A stretch of DNA of 64,000 bases from Pseudomonas sp. F(2018) (lineage in GTDB: Bacteria > Pseudomonadota > Gammaproteobacteria > Pseudomonadales > Pseudomonadaceae): the NCBI RefSeq assembly GCF_005508865.1, contig NZ_SCOM01000006.1, positions 1 through 64,000 of the forward strand, written 5' to 3'. The position numbers and the translations under genes are program-made. Position 1 is the stretch's first letter, and the number at the start of each line of letters is the position of its first letter. Below the pieces are notes generated by a model. It made no database searches. It was not told the origin of the DNA and saw nothing but the letters and a program-made list of their open reading frames with translations. Below, one piece after another: positions 1 to 7,920 of the stretch.

Positions 1-95
1 CCGGTCAATCTCTTTTTTTCATCCAACTCTTTGAATTTCAAGGAGTTTTCCGAGAGAACTGCGCCGGAAGTGGTGCGCATTATAGGGGACCAAAT
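1..95 (-). other. probable rRNA-operon leader, gene off left edge
   Basis: No reading frame is supported here. The minus strand lies just downstream of a near-consensus promoter at 79-106 and contains a short hairpin-forming AACTC/GAGTT inverted repeat (about 33-55). It also has a TTGACC that could be the -35 of a second promoter at the extreme edge. This layout resembles the leader of a Pseudomonas rRNA operon. From memory, PAO1 has an rRNA operon near msrPQ. The assignment is an inference because the rRNA itself lies outside the window. Confidence 0.45.
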
Positions 96-106
96 CTAAC
101 CGTCAA
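79..106 (-). promoter_or_regulatory. strong rrn-like sigma70 promoter firing leftward
   Basis: On the minus strand TTGACG (101-106) and a perfect TATAAT (79-84) are separated by 16 bp and followed by a GC-rich discriminator, as in ribosomal RNA promoters. The -35 hexamer lies inside the last codons of msrQ, whose stop is at 96-98, so the promoter overlaps the msrQ 3' end. Confidence 0.7.
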
Positions 107-725
107 CTCCTTTGTGCAAAGTTTTTGTCATCTTCTCGTGAAGGGCCGGCAAGGCGCTCGCCACACCCGGCAGACGCAAGAGCATCAGAGCGCCGCCGCA
201 TGCGGCATAGGCCAGCCACTCACCTATGTCGGAGCGCACTACCCACAGCATGTGCAGCAACGCCAGGCCGAGAATCGGGTATACCAATCTATGCAGCTGC
301 CGCCAACGCGCGCCCAGGCGGCGCTGACTGTAACGATTGGAAGTCAGCGCGAGCGGCAGCAGGCCAAATAGCGCCAGCGCACCGACAATGATGTAAGGGC
401 GTTCGCTGATATCCACCAGCAAACGATCAAAGCGCAGGCCGAGAATGAACAGCAGATAGCCGCAGAGGTGCAGCACTATATATGAGAAGCACCACAGCCC
501 CAGCTGACGCCGCACCGCCAACCAGCCACCCCAGGCGGTCATGCGGCGAAGCGGGGTCATGCTCAGCGTCAGCAGCAATAAGATCAGCCCGCCCTGCCCC
601 AAGTTATCCACCAGCACCTTGCCGGGATCGGGGCCGGTCAGTCGCTGCAATCCTTCGTACAGCCAATACGCGGGAAATGACAAGGCCACGAGAAACACCA
701 ACCCACGCCAGATCGGGAAGCGCAT
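96..725 (-). CDS. msrQ: MsrQ, haem-binding membrane subunit of the MsrPQ repair system
   Basis: This 209-residue inner-membrane protein belongs to the YedZ/MsrQ ferric-reductase-like family. It passes electrons from the quinone pool to the periplasmic molybdoenzyme MsrP, which repairs oxidised methionine. The sequence shows about six hydrophobic helices, and conserved histidines in the core helices (for example within SYIVLHLCGYLL and LHRLVYPILGLALLH) are the expected haem b ligands. It begins one base inside the end of msrP (shared base 725), so the two are translationally coupled. The length is normal for the family. Its last codons contain the -35 box of a strong leftward promoter. Confidence 0.95.
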   Translation of the reverse strand: MRFPIWRGLVFLVALSFPAYWLYEGLQRLTGPDPGKVLVDNLGQGGLILLLLTLSMTPLRRMTAWGGWLAVRRQLGLWCFSYIVLHLCGYLLFILGLRFDRLLVDISERPYIIVGALALFGLLPLALTSNRYSQRRLGARWRQLHRLVYPILGLALLHMLWVVRSDIGEWLAYAACGGALMLLRLPGVASALPALHEKMTKTLHKGVDG

Positions 726-1726
726 CAGTAATGCTTCCGCAGATCGAGACCGGCATAGAGGCTGGCCACTTCGTCATAGCCGTTGAACAGCCTGGTATCG
801 ACGACATTGGGACTGAACAGACTATTGGGTAGACGGCGCTCGGTCGCCTGGCTCCAACGCGGATGGTCGACGCCTGGGTTCACATTGGCGTAGAAACCAT
901 ATTCGTCTGGCGCCAGACTTTCCCAGGTAGTTTTCGGCTGCTCCGCAACCAGACTGATGCGCACGATGGATTTGATGCTCTTGAAGCCGTACTTCCACGG
1001 CACCACCAGGCGCAGCGGCGCGCCATTCTGATTGGGCAGAACGCGTCCGTAGAGACCCACCGCCATGATCGCCAAGGGATGCATGGCCTCATCCATGCGC
1101 AGCCCCTCTACATAGGGCCAGTCGATCAGCGAGAATCCGGAGCGCACACCCGCCATCTGCTCTGGCGCCACCTTGGTTTCGAAACGGACGAACTTGGCAT
1201 TGCCGGTCGGCTCGGCGCGTTTGAGCAAATCGGCCAGCGGGAAGCCGAGCCAAGGGATGACCATGGACCAGGCTTCGACGCAGCGCAGACGATAGATGCG
1301 CTCCTCCAGCCGATGCGGCTGGACCAGTTGTTCGAGCGATACCGGGCCAGGCTTGGCCACCTCGCCATCGATCATCACCGACCAGGGCTCGACCTCGAGC
1401 TTGCCGGCGTGGCGCGCAGGATCGCCCTTGTTAGTGCCGAACTCGTAGAAGTTGTTGTACTGCGTGACATCCGGATAGGGCGTCAGCGCCTCTTCACCCG
1501 CCGTTACCGCTTGCCAGCGCACATCGGGCAGCTTCTCGGCAAACCAGCCGGGCATTGAACCGGGCTCGACATGCGTGTACCGAGTGGCATCCGCTTGCGC
1601 TGGCAACACACTCAACGCCATGGCTCCGCCAGCAGCGGCCATGAAACGGCGCCGGGAGAGGTAAACGGCTTCGGGGGTGATATCGCATTCGCGCTCTGCG
1701 GATGCGGGAGGGGTCTTGATCAGCAT
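725..1726 (-). CDS. msrP: MsrP, periplasmic methionine sulfoxide reductase catalytic subunit
   Basis: This is a molybdopterin-dependent reductase of the YedY/MsrP family that reduces protein methionine sulfoxide in the periplasm, receiving electrons from MsrQ. The N terminus carries a twin-arginine signal (SRRRFMAAAGG, about residues 25-35) ending near LPAQA, so the folded cofactor-bound enzyme is exported by Tat. RCVEAWSMVIPW holds the conserved cysteine that ligates molybdenum. I chose the ATG at 1726, which gives 333 residues. An ATG at 1738 would add four residues. It is the first gene of the msrPQ pair. Confidence 0.95.
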   Translation of the reverse strand: MLIKTPPASAERECDITPEAVYLSRRRFMAAAGGAMALSVLPAQADATRYTHVEPGSMPGWFAEKLPDVRWQAVTAGEEALTPYPDVTQYNNFYEFGTNKGDPARHAGKLEVEPWSVMIDGEVAKPGPVSLEQLVQPHRLEERIYRLRCVEAWSMVIPWLGFPLADLLKRAEPTGNAKFVRFETKVAPEQMAGVRSGFSLIDWPYVEGLRMDEAMHPLAIMAVGLYGRVLPNQNGAPLRLVVPWKYGFKSIKSIVRISLVAEQPKTTWESLAPDEYGFYANVNPGVDHPRWSQATERRLPNSLFSPNVVDTRLFNGYDEVASLYAGLDLRKHY

Positions 1727-1789
1727 GGCGGGCTCCACAGCCTGGACATCGAATGCGCCAGTAGACTGCGGAGCCGCGAGGAAATTACA

Positions 1790-2605
1790 TCACTCGGCCG
1801 CTTTGCGCCGACGCAGTTGCAACAAATATTGCACAGGACCGGACGCCGCGTAGGCGAGGAAGATCAGCAGCAGGATGCGGGGCGGATCGCTGAACACCAC
1901 GGCGAACACCAGCACCACGATCAGAATGGCCACGAAAGGCACACGCCCCTTGAGATCCAGGTCCTTGAAGCTGTGGTATTTGATGTTGCTGACCATCAGC
2001 GTCCCGGCGGCAGCCACCAACAGGGCGACCACGAAGGCCATGTTCGAGCCCTTGATGCCGAAGTCGCTGAAGGCCCACACGGTACCGGCCACCAATGCTG
2101 CAGCAGCGGGGCTGGCCAGGCCGATGAAGTAGCGCTTGTCGGCCTTGCCGACCATGGTATTGAAACGCGCCAGACGCAGCGCAGCACCGGCCACATAGAT
2201 GAAGGCGACCATCCAGCCGACTTTGCCCAGGCTACCGAGAGCCCACTCGAAGGCGACCAGTGCCGGCGCGACGCCAAAGGCGACCATGTCGGACAGCGAG
2301 TCATACTCCGCGCCGAAGGCGCTTTGGGTGTTGGTCAGGCGAGCCACGCGGCCGTCGAGGCCGTCGAGCACCATGGCAACGAAGATGGCGATGGCGGCGT
2401 GATCGAACTGGCCGTTCATGCCGTTGACGATGGCGTAGAAGCCGGAAAACAGCGCCGCCGTGGTGAACAAGTTGGGCAACAGATAGATGCCACGGTGGCG
2501 GACCTTGCGGCCCTCGGCATCCTGGCCTTCCTCCACGTGTTCATCGATGGGCAGCAGGCTCTCCGGTTCGGGGGCCTTGCCGGAGTCCTCGGGACGTTCG
2601 TTCAT
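1790..2605 (-). CDS. pssA: CDP-diacylglycerol-serine O-phosphatidyltransferase
   Basis: This membrane enzyme makes phosphatidylserine from CDP-diacylglycerol and serine, the committed step to phosphatidylethanolamine. The CDP-alcohol phosphatidyltransferase motif is clear: DGLDGRVAR followed by GAEYDSLSD, supplying the metal-binding aspartates. About seven hydrophobic helices follow a charged, acidic N-terminal tail of roughly 35 residues, and the C terminus is basic (LRRRKAAE). The frame stays open to 2716, but the ATG at 2605 begins the family-like N terminus and gives 271 residues. It lies downstream of ilvC, separated by a strong terminator, so it is probably transcribed on its own. Confidence 0.94.
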   Translation of the reverse strand: MNERPEDSGKAPEPESLLPIDEHVEEGQDAEGRKVRHRGIYLLPNLFTTAALFSGFYAIVNGMNGQFDHAAIAIFVAMVLDGLDGRVARLTNTQSAFGAEYDSLSDMVAFGVAPALVAFEWALGSLGKVGWMVAFIYVAGAALRLARFNTMVGKADKRYFIGLASPAAAALVAGTVWAFSDFGIKGSNMAFVVALLVAAAGTLMVSNIKYHSFKDLDLKGRVPFVAILIVVLVFAVVFSDPPRILLLIFLAYAASGPVQYLLQLRRRKAAE

Positions 2606-2716
2606 GAACAATACCTTGCAGCGATTGGATGAGACTTCGACCGATACCACCGACGCAGGTTCGCCGGCGGCACGGCTAAACGAGTGGGCTTTATACCAGA
2701 AGCCCGCTACGCGCAT

Positions 2717-2748
2717 AAAAAAACGCGGCCGAAGCCGCGTTCTTTTTC
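2717..2748 (-). terminator. rho-independent terminator of ilvC
   Basis: The stem AACGCGGC (2722-2729) pairs with GCCGCGTT (2734-2741) around a CGAA loop. Seven A on the left read as a U-tract in the minus-strand transcript. A shorter T-rich run on the right could give some activity in the other direction. Confidence 0.88.
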
Positions 2749-2761
2749 GAACATCGAAGAC

Positions 2762-3778
2762 TCAGTTCTTGGTCTTGTCGACGATCTTGTTGGCGGAGAT
2801 CCACGGCATCATCGCACGCAGCTTCTCGCCGACCACTTCGATGCCGTGAGCGGCATTGTTGCGGCGGTAGGCAGTCATGGACGGGTAGTTAGCCGCGCCT
2901 TCGCTGATGAACATCTTGGCGTATTCGCCGTCCTGGATGCGCTTCAGGGCGTTGCGCATGGCCTGACGGGATTCGGCGTTGATGACTTCCGGACCGGTCA
3001 CGTACTCGCCGTACTCGGCGTTGTTGGAGATCGAGTAGTTCATGTTGGCGATGCCGCCTTCGAACATCAGGTCGACGATCAGCTTCAGCTCGTGCAGGCA
3101 CTCGAAGTAGGCCATTTCCGGCGCGTAGCCGGCTTCGACCAGGGTATCGAAACCGGCCTTGACCAGCTCGACGCAGCCGCCGCAGAGAACGGCCTGCTCA
3201 CCGAACAGGTCGGTTTCGGTCTCGTCCTTGAAGGTGGTCTCGATGATGCCGGTACGACCGCCGCCGACGCCGGCGGCGTAGGACAGGGCGACGTTCTTGG
3301 CATTGCCGGAAGCGTCCTGGTAGATGGCGATCAGGTCAGGGATGCCGCCGCCTTTGACGAACTCGGAACGCACGGTGTGGCCCGGGGCCTTCGGCGCGAT
3401 CATGATCACGTCGAGGTCGGCACGCGGCACGACCTGGTTATAGTGGATCGAGAAGCCGTGGGAGAAGGCCAGGGTGGCGCCTTTCTTGATGTTCGGCTCG
3501 ATCTCGTCCTTGTACAGGCGGCCCTGGAACTCGTCCGGGGTCAGGATCATGACCAGGTCGGCGTTGGCTACGGCGGTGGCCACGTCGGTCACTTTCAGGC
3601 CATGAGCCTCGGCCTTGGCGACGGTAGCGGAGCCCTTGCGCAGACCGATGGTGACATCAACACCGGAGTCTTTCAGGTTGCACGCCTGGGCGTGGCCCTG
3701 GGAGCCGTAGCCGATAACGGCGACTTTCTTGCCCTGGATGATGGAGAGGTCGCAGTCTTTGTCGTAGAAAACTTTCAT
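2762..3778 (-). CDS. ilvC: ketol-acid reductoisomerase
   Basis: This enzyme catalyses the second common step of isoleucine, valine and leucine synthesis: Mg-dependent isomerisation plus NADPH reduction of acetohydroxy acids. It is a class I (short) enzyme of 338 residues. The N-terminal Rossmann fold has VIGYGSQGHAQ near residue 20, and the knotted C-terminal domain carries metal-ligand regions such as ETDLFGEQAVLCGG. The start MKVFYDKDCD at 3778 matches the family, and codons upstream to 3820 are spurious. It ends just before a terminator. It is divergent from the LysR gene at 3904, which probably controls it. Confidence 0.97.
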   Translation of the reverse strand: MKVFYDKDCDLSIIQGKKVAVIGYGSQGHAQACNLKDSGVDVTIGLRKGSATVAKAEAHGLKVTDVATAVANADLVMILTPDEFQGRLYKDEIEPNIKKGATLAFSHGFSIHYNQVVPRADLDVIMIAPKAPGHTVRSEFVKGGGIPDLIAIYQDASGNAKNVALSYAAGVGGGRTGIIETTFKDETETDLFGEQAVLCGGCVELVKAGFDTLVEAGYAPEMAYFECLHELKLIVDLMFEGGIANMNYSISNNAEYGEYVTGPEVINAESRQAMRNALKRIQDGEYAKMFISEGAANYPSMTAYRRNNAAHGIEVVGEKLRAMMPWISANKIVDKTKN

Positions 3779-3903
3779 GTTCTTGGCTCTTCTGGATCGA
3801 ATAAAGGGGGTGCTCAGCACCGCTACGGAGGCACCTTAAGCCATCCTCTCCATTGCGTAAAATGATATATTTGCAATACAACATGCCGATATATGAAACG
3901 GAT
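3779..3903. promoter_or_regulatory. ilvC-ilvY divergent control region
   Basis: This 125-bp divergent intergenic region contains an AT-rich core at about 3858-3900 with TTGCAATACAA and GATATAT elements in partial dyad arrangement. Such a core is expected for a LysR-type operator, and a TATCAT that could be the ilvC -10 overlaps it. In enterobacteria IlvY binds the ilvY-ilvC intergenic region and activates ilvC when acetohydroxy acids are present. Using that model here is inference from gene layout. Confidence 0.5.
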
Positions 3904-4785
3904 ATGGACAGCCACGCACTCAAGCTTTTTCTTTCTTTGGCAGACAACCTGCACTTCGGCAAGACCAGCCGTGAACAGCACGTCAGTCCTTCCGCTCTTA
4001 GCCGCAGCATCAAGCAACTCGAAGATGAACTTGGCGCCCCGCTATTTCTGCGCGACAACCGCTCGGTGCGACTGACCCGCGAGGGCCAGCAGTTTCGCGA
4101 GTACGCCCAGGAAGTGATGAACGGCTGGCAGGCCATTCGTCAGACTTTCAAGCAGGACCAACTAATCCTGCACGGCGAGCTCTCCCTGTATTGCTCGGTC
4201 ACGGCCAGCTACAGCTTTCTGTACGACATCCTCAGCAGCTTCCGGCAGAACTACCCGCGCATCGAAATGAAGCTGCACACCGGCGACCCTGCCAAGGCCG
4301 TCGAGCGCGTGCAGCAGGAACTGGAAGACCTGGCCATCGGCGCTCGCCCGGACAACCTGCCGGCCGACGTCGAGTTTCAGCCCATCGCCCGTTCCGAGCT
4401 GCGCTTCATCGGTCCACAGTCGTCACAGCTACTCAGCGACGAGCAACTGAAACACCCCAGCGCGGAAAGCTGGAAAGACGTACCGATGATCCTCTCGGAA
4501 GAGGGACTGGCGCGAACCCGCACCGACCGCTGGCTGAAGAGCCACAACATCAAGCCGCGCATCTACGCCCAGGTGAGCGGCAACGAGGCCATCGTCAGCA
4601 TGGTGAGCCTGGGGTTCGGCATCGGCGTGGTGCCACAGATCGTCCTGGACAACAGCCCGCTGACCGCGCGCATCCGCATCTACGATATCCAGCCGCCGCT
4701 GACCGCCTACGACATCGGCCTGTTCGCCCTGCAGAGGCGCCTCAAGGACCCGCTGATCGCCGCCTTCTGGAACCGCCAGAAATAA
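3904..4785 (+). CDS. ilvY: LysR-type regulator IlvY
   Basis: This is a 293-residue LysR-family transcription factor. The N-terminal winged helix-turn-helix spans about residues 1-60 (HVSPSALSRSIKQLEDELG is the recognition region), followed by a periplasmic-binding-like effector domain. Its position divergent from ilvC and its start MDSHALKLF are typical of IlvY, which activates ilvC on binding acetolactate or acetohydroxybutyrate. An in-frame ATG at 3853 would add 17 unlikely residues that run through the AT-rich operator. The gene sits between ilvC and ilvH, which are neighbours in P. aeruginosa as I remember it. Confidence 0.88.
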   Translation: MDSHALKLFLSLADNLHFGKTSREQHVSPSALSRSIKQLEDELGAPLFLRDNRSVRLTREGQQFREYAQEVMNGWQAIRQTFKQDQLILHGELSLYCSVTASYSFLYDILSSFRQNYPRIEMKLHTGDPAKAVERVQQELEDLAIGARPDNLPADVEFQPIARSELRFIGPQSSQLLSDEQLKHPSAESWKDVPMILSEEGLARTRTDRWLKSHNIKPRIYAQVSGNEAIVSMVSLGFGIGVVPQIVLDNSPLTARIRIYDIQPPLTAYDIGLFALQRRLKDPLIAAFWNRQK

Positions 4786-4813
4786 AAAGCCCCGCACTGG
4801 GCAGGGCTCTTTC
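4784..4813. terminator. bidirectional terminator between ilvY and ilvH
   Basis: The hairpin AGCCC (4788-4792) / GGGCT (4804-4808) is flanked by an A-run on the left and CTCTTT on the right. It lies between the convergent stops of ilvY (4785) and ilvH (4826) and can end both transcripts. Confidence 0.75.
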
Positions 4814-4825
4814 GCAACATGACGA

Positions 4826-5317
4826 TCAGATACTCAGGACTTTATCGCCACGCGCAATACCGGTGACACCGCTGCGCACGGTCTCCAGGATCGACGCGGT
4901 GCCGATGGCCTGGATGAAGCTGTCCAGCTTGTCGCTGGTACCGGTCAGCTGGATGGTATAGACGCTGCTGGTCACGTCGACGATCTGCCCGCGGAAGATG
5001 TCGGTGGTGCGCTTGACCTCGGCGCGCTGGGCGCCGGTGGCCTTCACTTTCACCAGCATCAGCTCGCGCTCGATGTGCGCGCTTTCCGACAGGTTCACCA
5101 GCTTGACCACTTCGATCAGCTTGTTGAGGTTCTTGGTGATCTGCTCGATCACATCGTCATGCCCCACGGTGGTCAGCGTCAGACGCGACAGGGTCGGGTC
5201 TTCGGTCGGCGCCACGGTCAGGCTTTCGATGTTGTAGTTGCGCTGGGAGAACAGGCCAACCACGCGCGACAGGGCACCGGGTTCGTTTTCCAGCAACAGG
5301 GAGATGATATGGCGCAT
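4826..5317 (-). CDS. ilvH: acetolactate synthase, small regulatory subunit
   Basis: The regulatory subunit of acetohydroxy acid synthase III confers valine feedback inhibition and stimulates the catalytic subunit. The 163 residues contain an N-terminal ACT domain (MRHIISLLLENEPGALSRV at the start) and a C-terminal ACT-like domain ending VARGDKVLSI-like (GIARGDKVLSI). The start at 5317 follows the ilvI stop (5320-5322) by two bases, so they are coupled. Codons up to 5347 overlap ilvI and are not needed. Confidence 0.97.
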   Translation of the reverse strand: MRHIISLLLENEPGALSRVVGLFSQRNYNIESLTVAPTEDPTLSRLTLTTVGHDDVIEQITKNLNKLIEVVKLVNLSESAHIERELMLVKVKATGAQRAEVKRTTDIFRGQIVDVTSSVYTIQLTGTSDKLDSFIQAIGTASILETVRSGVTGIARGDKVLSI

Positions 5318-5319
5318 GT

Positions 5320-7050
5320 TCAGGTCCGCTCCGTCTTGCTCAGCCACATGTCACGCATGGCACCGCCGCGAATCTGCATCGGGTACACGTGCTCGCTGGT
5401 ATCGACGGCGATGTCGAGGAACACCAGGCGGTTCTTCATGGCGAAGGCTTCTTCCATCTTCGGCTTGAGGTCTTTCAGGTCGGTGATGCGCATGCCCACG
5501 TGACCATAGGCCTCGGCCAGCTTGACGAAGTCAGGCAGCGATTCCATGTAGGAGTGCGAATAACGGCTGCTGTACTGCATGTCCTGCCACTGGCGAACCA
5601 TGCCCAGAGCACCGTTGTTCAGGTTGATGATCTTCACCGGCAGGTCGTACTGCAGGCAGGTCGACAGCTCCTGGATGTTCATCTGGATGCTGCCCTCGCC
5701 GGTGACGCAGGCCACGTCGGCTTCCGGGAAGTTCAGCTTGACGCCCATGGCGGCCGGGAAGCCGAAGCCCATGGTGCCCAGGCCACCGGAGTTGATCCAG
5801 CGATTGGGCTTATTGAAGCGGTAGTACTGCGCCGCGAACATCTGGTGCTGGCCCACGTCGGAAGTGACGTAGGCGTCGCCACGGGTCACTTCGCTGAGGG
5901 TCTCGATCACCGCCTGCGGCTTGATGATGCTGCCGTCACCCTCGTTGTAGGGGAACAGGCGGCCGCTACCACGCCACTCGTCGATCTGCTTCCACCAGTT
6001 GGCGACGGTTTCCTTGTTCGGGGTCTCGCCGATTTCCTTGAGGATGGCGACCATCTCGGTCAGCACGCTGTCCACCGGACCAACGATCGGGATGTCGGCC
6101 TTGACGGTCTTGGAGATCGAGGCCGGGTCGATGTCGATGTGAATGATCTTGGCGTTCGGGCAGAACTTGGCCGCAGTCTCGCCATTGATCACGCGATCAT
6201 CGAAACGCGCACCGACGGCCAGGATCACGTCGGCGTGGTGCATGGCCAGGTTGGCGGTGTAGCTGCCGTGCATGCCGAGCATGCCGACGAACTGGCGATC
6301 GGTGCCCGGGAAGGCGCCAAGCCCCATGAGGGTGTTGGTCACCGGGATATTGAGCATGCGCGCCAGCTCGGTCAGCGGCTCGGAAGCGCCGCCCATGACC
6401 ACGCCGCCACCGGAGTACATGACCGGACGCTTGGCGGCCAGAATCATCTCGGCGGCCTTGCGGATCTGCCCGGAATGACCACGGGCAGCCGGGCTGTAGG
6501 AGCGCAGCTTGACCTTCTTCGGGTAGCTGTACTCGAACTTCTGCGACGGATCGCCCATGTCTTTGGGAATGTCCACGACCACCGGGCCGGGACGGCCGGA
6601 CTGGGCGAGGTAGAAAGCCTTTTTGATCACTTCGGGGATTTCCGAAGGATGCTTGATGATGAAGCTGTGCTTCACGATCGGACGCGAGATACCGACCATG
6701 TCGGTTTCCTGGAAGGCGTCGGTACCGACCACGGTGCTGGGCACCTGACCGGAGATGATCACCATCGGGATCGAGTCCATGTAGGCGGTGGCAATGCCGG
6801 TAATGGCATTGGTCGCCCCCGGGCCAGAAGTCACCAGCACCACACCGGCCTTGCCGGTGGCACGGGCGTAGCCGTCGGCCATGTGAGTGGCGGCCTGCTC
6901 GTGACGAACCAGGATGTGGGTAACTTCCGGTTCCTTGAACAGGGCATCGTAGATGTGCAGGAGGGCACCGCCCGGGTACCCATAGATGTACTTAACGCCT
7001 TCGTCACGCAACGAGCGGACGACCATTTCAGCGCCGGATAAAAGCTCCAC
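5320..7050 (-). CDS. ilvI: acetolactate synthase, large catalytic subunit
   Basis: This ThDP/FAD enzyme condenses pyruvate with pyruvate or 2-oxobutyrate, the first common step of branched-chain synthesis. It shows the ThDP-binding N-terminal domain (YGYPGGALL), a central FAD-binding domain, and a C-terminal ThDP motif reading GEGS...NNGALGM. The usual metal-ligand motif is GDGS; GEGS may be normal in pseudomonads. There are two candidate GTG starts, 7059 and 7050. A good AGAGG site at 7059-7063 is correctly spaced only for 7050, giving 576 residues beginning MELLSGAEM. It is first in the ilvIH operon after a long leader. Confidence 0.95.
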   Translation of the reverse strand: MELLSGAEMVVRSLRDEGVKYIYGYPGGALLHIYDALFKEPEVTHILVRHEQAATHMADGYARATGKAGVVLVTSGPGATNAITGIATAYMDSIPMVIISGQVPSTVVGTDAFQETDMVGISRPIVKHSFIIKHPSEIPEVIKKAFYLAQSGRPGPVVVDIPKDMGDPSQKFEYSYPKKVKLRSYSPAARGHSGQIRKAAEMILAAKRPVMYSGGGVVMGGASEPLTELARMLNIPVTNTLMGLGAFPGTDRQFVGMLGMHGSYTANLAMHHADVILAVGARFDDRVINGETAAKFCPNAKIIHIDIDPASISKTVKADIPIVGPVDSVLTEMVAILKEIGETPNKETVANWWKQIDEWRGSGRLFPYNEGDGSIIKPQAVIETLSEVTRGDAYVTSDVGQHQMFAAQYYRFNKPNRWINSGGLGTMGFGFPAAMGVKLNFPEADVACVTGEGSIQMNIQELSTCLQYDLPVKIINLNNGALGMVRQWQDMQYSSRYSHSYMESLPDFVKLAEAYGHVGMRITDLKDLKPKMEEAFAMKNRLVFLDIAVDTSEHVYPMQIRGGAMRDMWLSKTERT

Positions 7051-7317
7051 GTTGTTCACCTCTAGAACGCCAGATCACCACCCGACAACGAGTGGTCCTT
7101 TGAGTAGGTCTTACTGGTCAGCGGACGGGCGCGACTGTGGTCGCTGATAATGCAGGGGTCTGCCTGACGAGTAGCGGAACGGCCCAATCTTGCGGAGCCC
7201 TTCCTTCCCAGCGCGAGGTAACGCGTTGCGGGTGTAACGGGGGTCGGCACGGGTAGCGCCTTTTTCCACTGAGCTGAGGGACGCTTGCGGCGGACCTCAC
7301 AACAGCAGGAGGGACCG
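7051..7317 (-). other. long untranslated leader of ilvIH
   Basis: About 260 nt separate the predicted ilvI promoter from its start. I find no short peptide rich in Leu, Ile or Val codons on the minus strand. The only longer frame (GTG at 7300) is rich in Arg and Pro and looks fortuitous. A hairpin ACCAC/GTGGT lies about 30 nt before the start, and several GC-rich dyads occur upstream. The leader may be regulatory, but the sequence does not show a classical attenuator. Confidence 0.45.
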
Positions 7318-7346
7318 ATTGTTCGGATTAGCGAACGCCAAGTCAA
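7318..7346 (-). promoter_or_regulatory. candidate ilvIH promoter
   Basis: On the minus strand TTGACT (7341-7346) and AACAAT (7318-7323) are 17 bp apart. The -35 is good (5/6) and the -10 moderate (4/6). A TATAAC immediately upstream is an alternative -10. Confidence 0.45.
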
Positions 7347-7458
7347 GTTATACGTCACAGTTTCTTGCGCTGCCGGCTTGTGACATGGCGCAGGATGAAG
7401 ATTCGCGGGTTTTGGTTATAGTAACGGGCAGGTTTTGCTGCCGATAAAAGGAAACGAC

Positions 7459-7890
7459 ATGCGTCGCATGATTCTCGCGTGCAGTGTGCTGCTCGCCCTG
7501 AGCACTGGTGCCACTGCCGGCCAGATTTACAAGTGGGTGGATGGCCAAGGTAATGTTCACTTTGGCTCGCAGCCGCCGGAGGGGCAGGAAGCCGCGTCGG
7601 TAAATCCGAACATTTCCCAACCCAAGGTCGCCCCTCCTCAACCGAAAGCCGCTGCCGAATCAGGCGACAAGCAGCAGGAGACAGTCGACGAGAAGGTCAA
7701 GCAAGACGTTGCCAAGCAAGAGGCAGAGCGCAAGAAATACTGCGAAGATGTCCGCACGGACCTAGCACAACTGCGCAACAACCCTCGGATACGCGTGGAA
7801 GAGAAGGGAGAATTGCGCCGCTTGAATGAAGAGGAGCGTCAAGCCAGAATCGCCGAAAGCGAAAAGGCGATTGCGGAACATTGCAAATAG
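7459..7890 (+). CDS. exported DUF4124-domain protein
   Basis: This 143-residue protein has a signal peptide (MRRMILACSVLLALSTGATAG, cleaved near residue 21) and then the DUF4124 signature IYKWVDGQGNVHFGSQPP. Members are usually periplasmic and of unknown function. The C-terminal two-thirds is a charged Glu/Lys/Arg-rich region likely to be a coiled coil, with two cysteines (KKYCEDV and the C-terminal EHCK). The ATG at 7459 is preceded by AAAGGAAA and starts the signal peptide; the frame opens at 7435. It is divergent from ilvI, with a possible -10 TATAGT at 7417-7422. Function unknown. Confidence 0.85.
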   Translation: MRRMILACSVLLALSTGATAGQIYKWVDGQGNVHFGSQPPEGQEAASVNPNISQPKVAPPQPKAAAESGDKQQETVDEKVKQDVAKQEAERKKYCEDVRTDLAQLRNNPRIRVEEKGELRRLNEEERQARIAESEKAIAEHCK

Positions 7891-7899
7891 AAGAAACCC

Positions 7900-7920
7900 G
7901 GAGCGCTCAATGAGCGCTCC
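7900..7920. terminator. hairpin between convergent DUF4124 gene and yqcC
   Basis: A 10-bp perfect inverted repeat GGAGCGCTCA / TGAGCGCTCC (7900-7909, 7911-7920) separates two convergent genes. In the minus-strand direction it is followed by GGGTTTCTTCT, which suits termination of the mrcB-side transcript. The yqcC stop codon (7907-7909) lies inside the stem. Confidence 0.6.

Noticed and set aside
7118..7300. 60-residue GTG frame in the ilvIH leader as a regulatory peptide
   Set aside because: Rich in Arg, Pro and Ser with only scattered Val/Leu and no ribosome-binding site; it does not look like an attenuation peptide.
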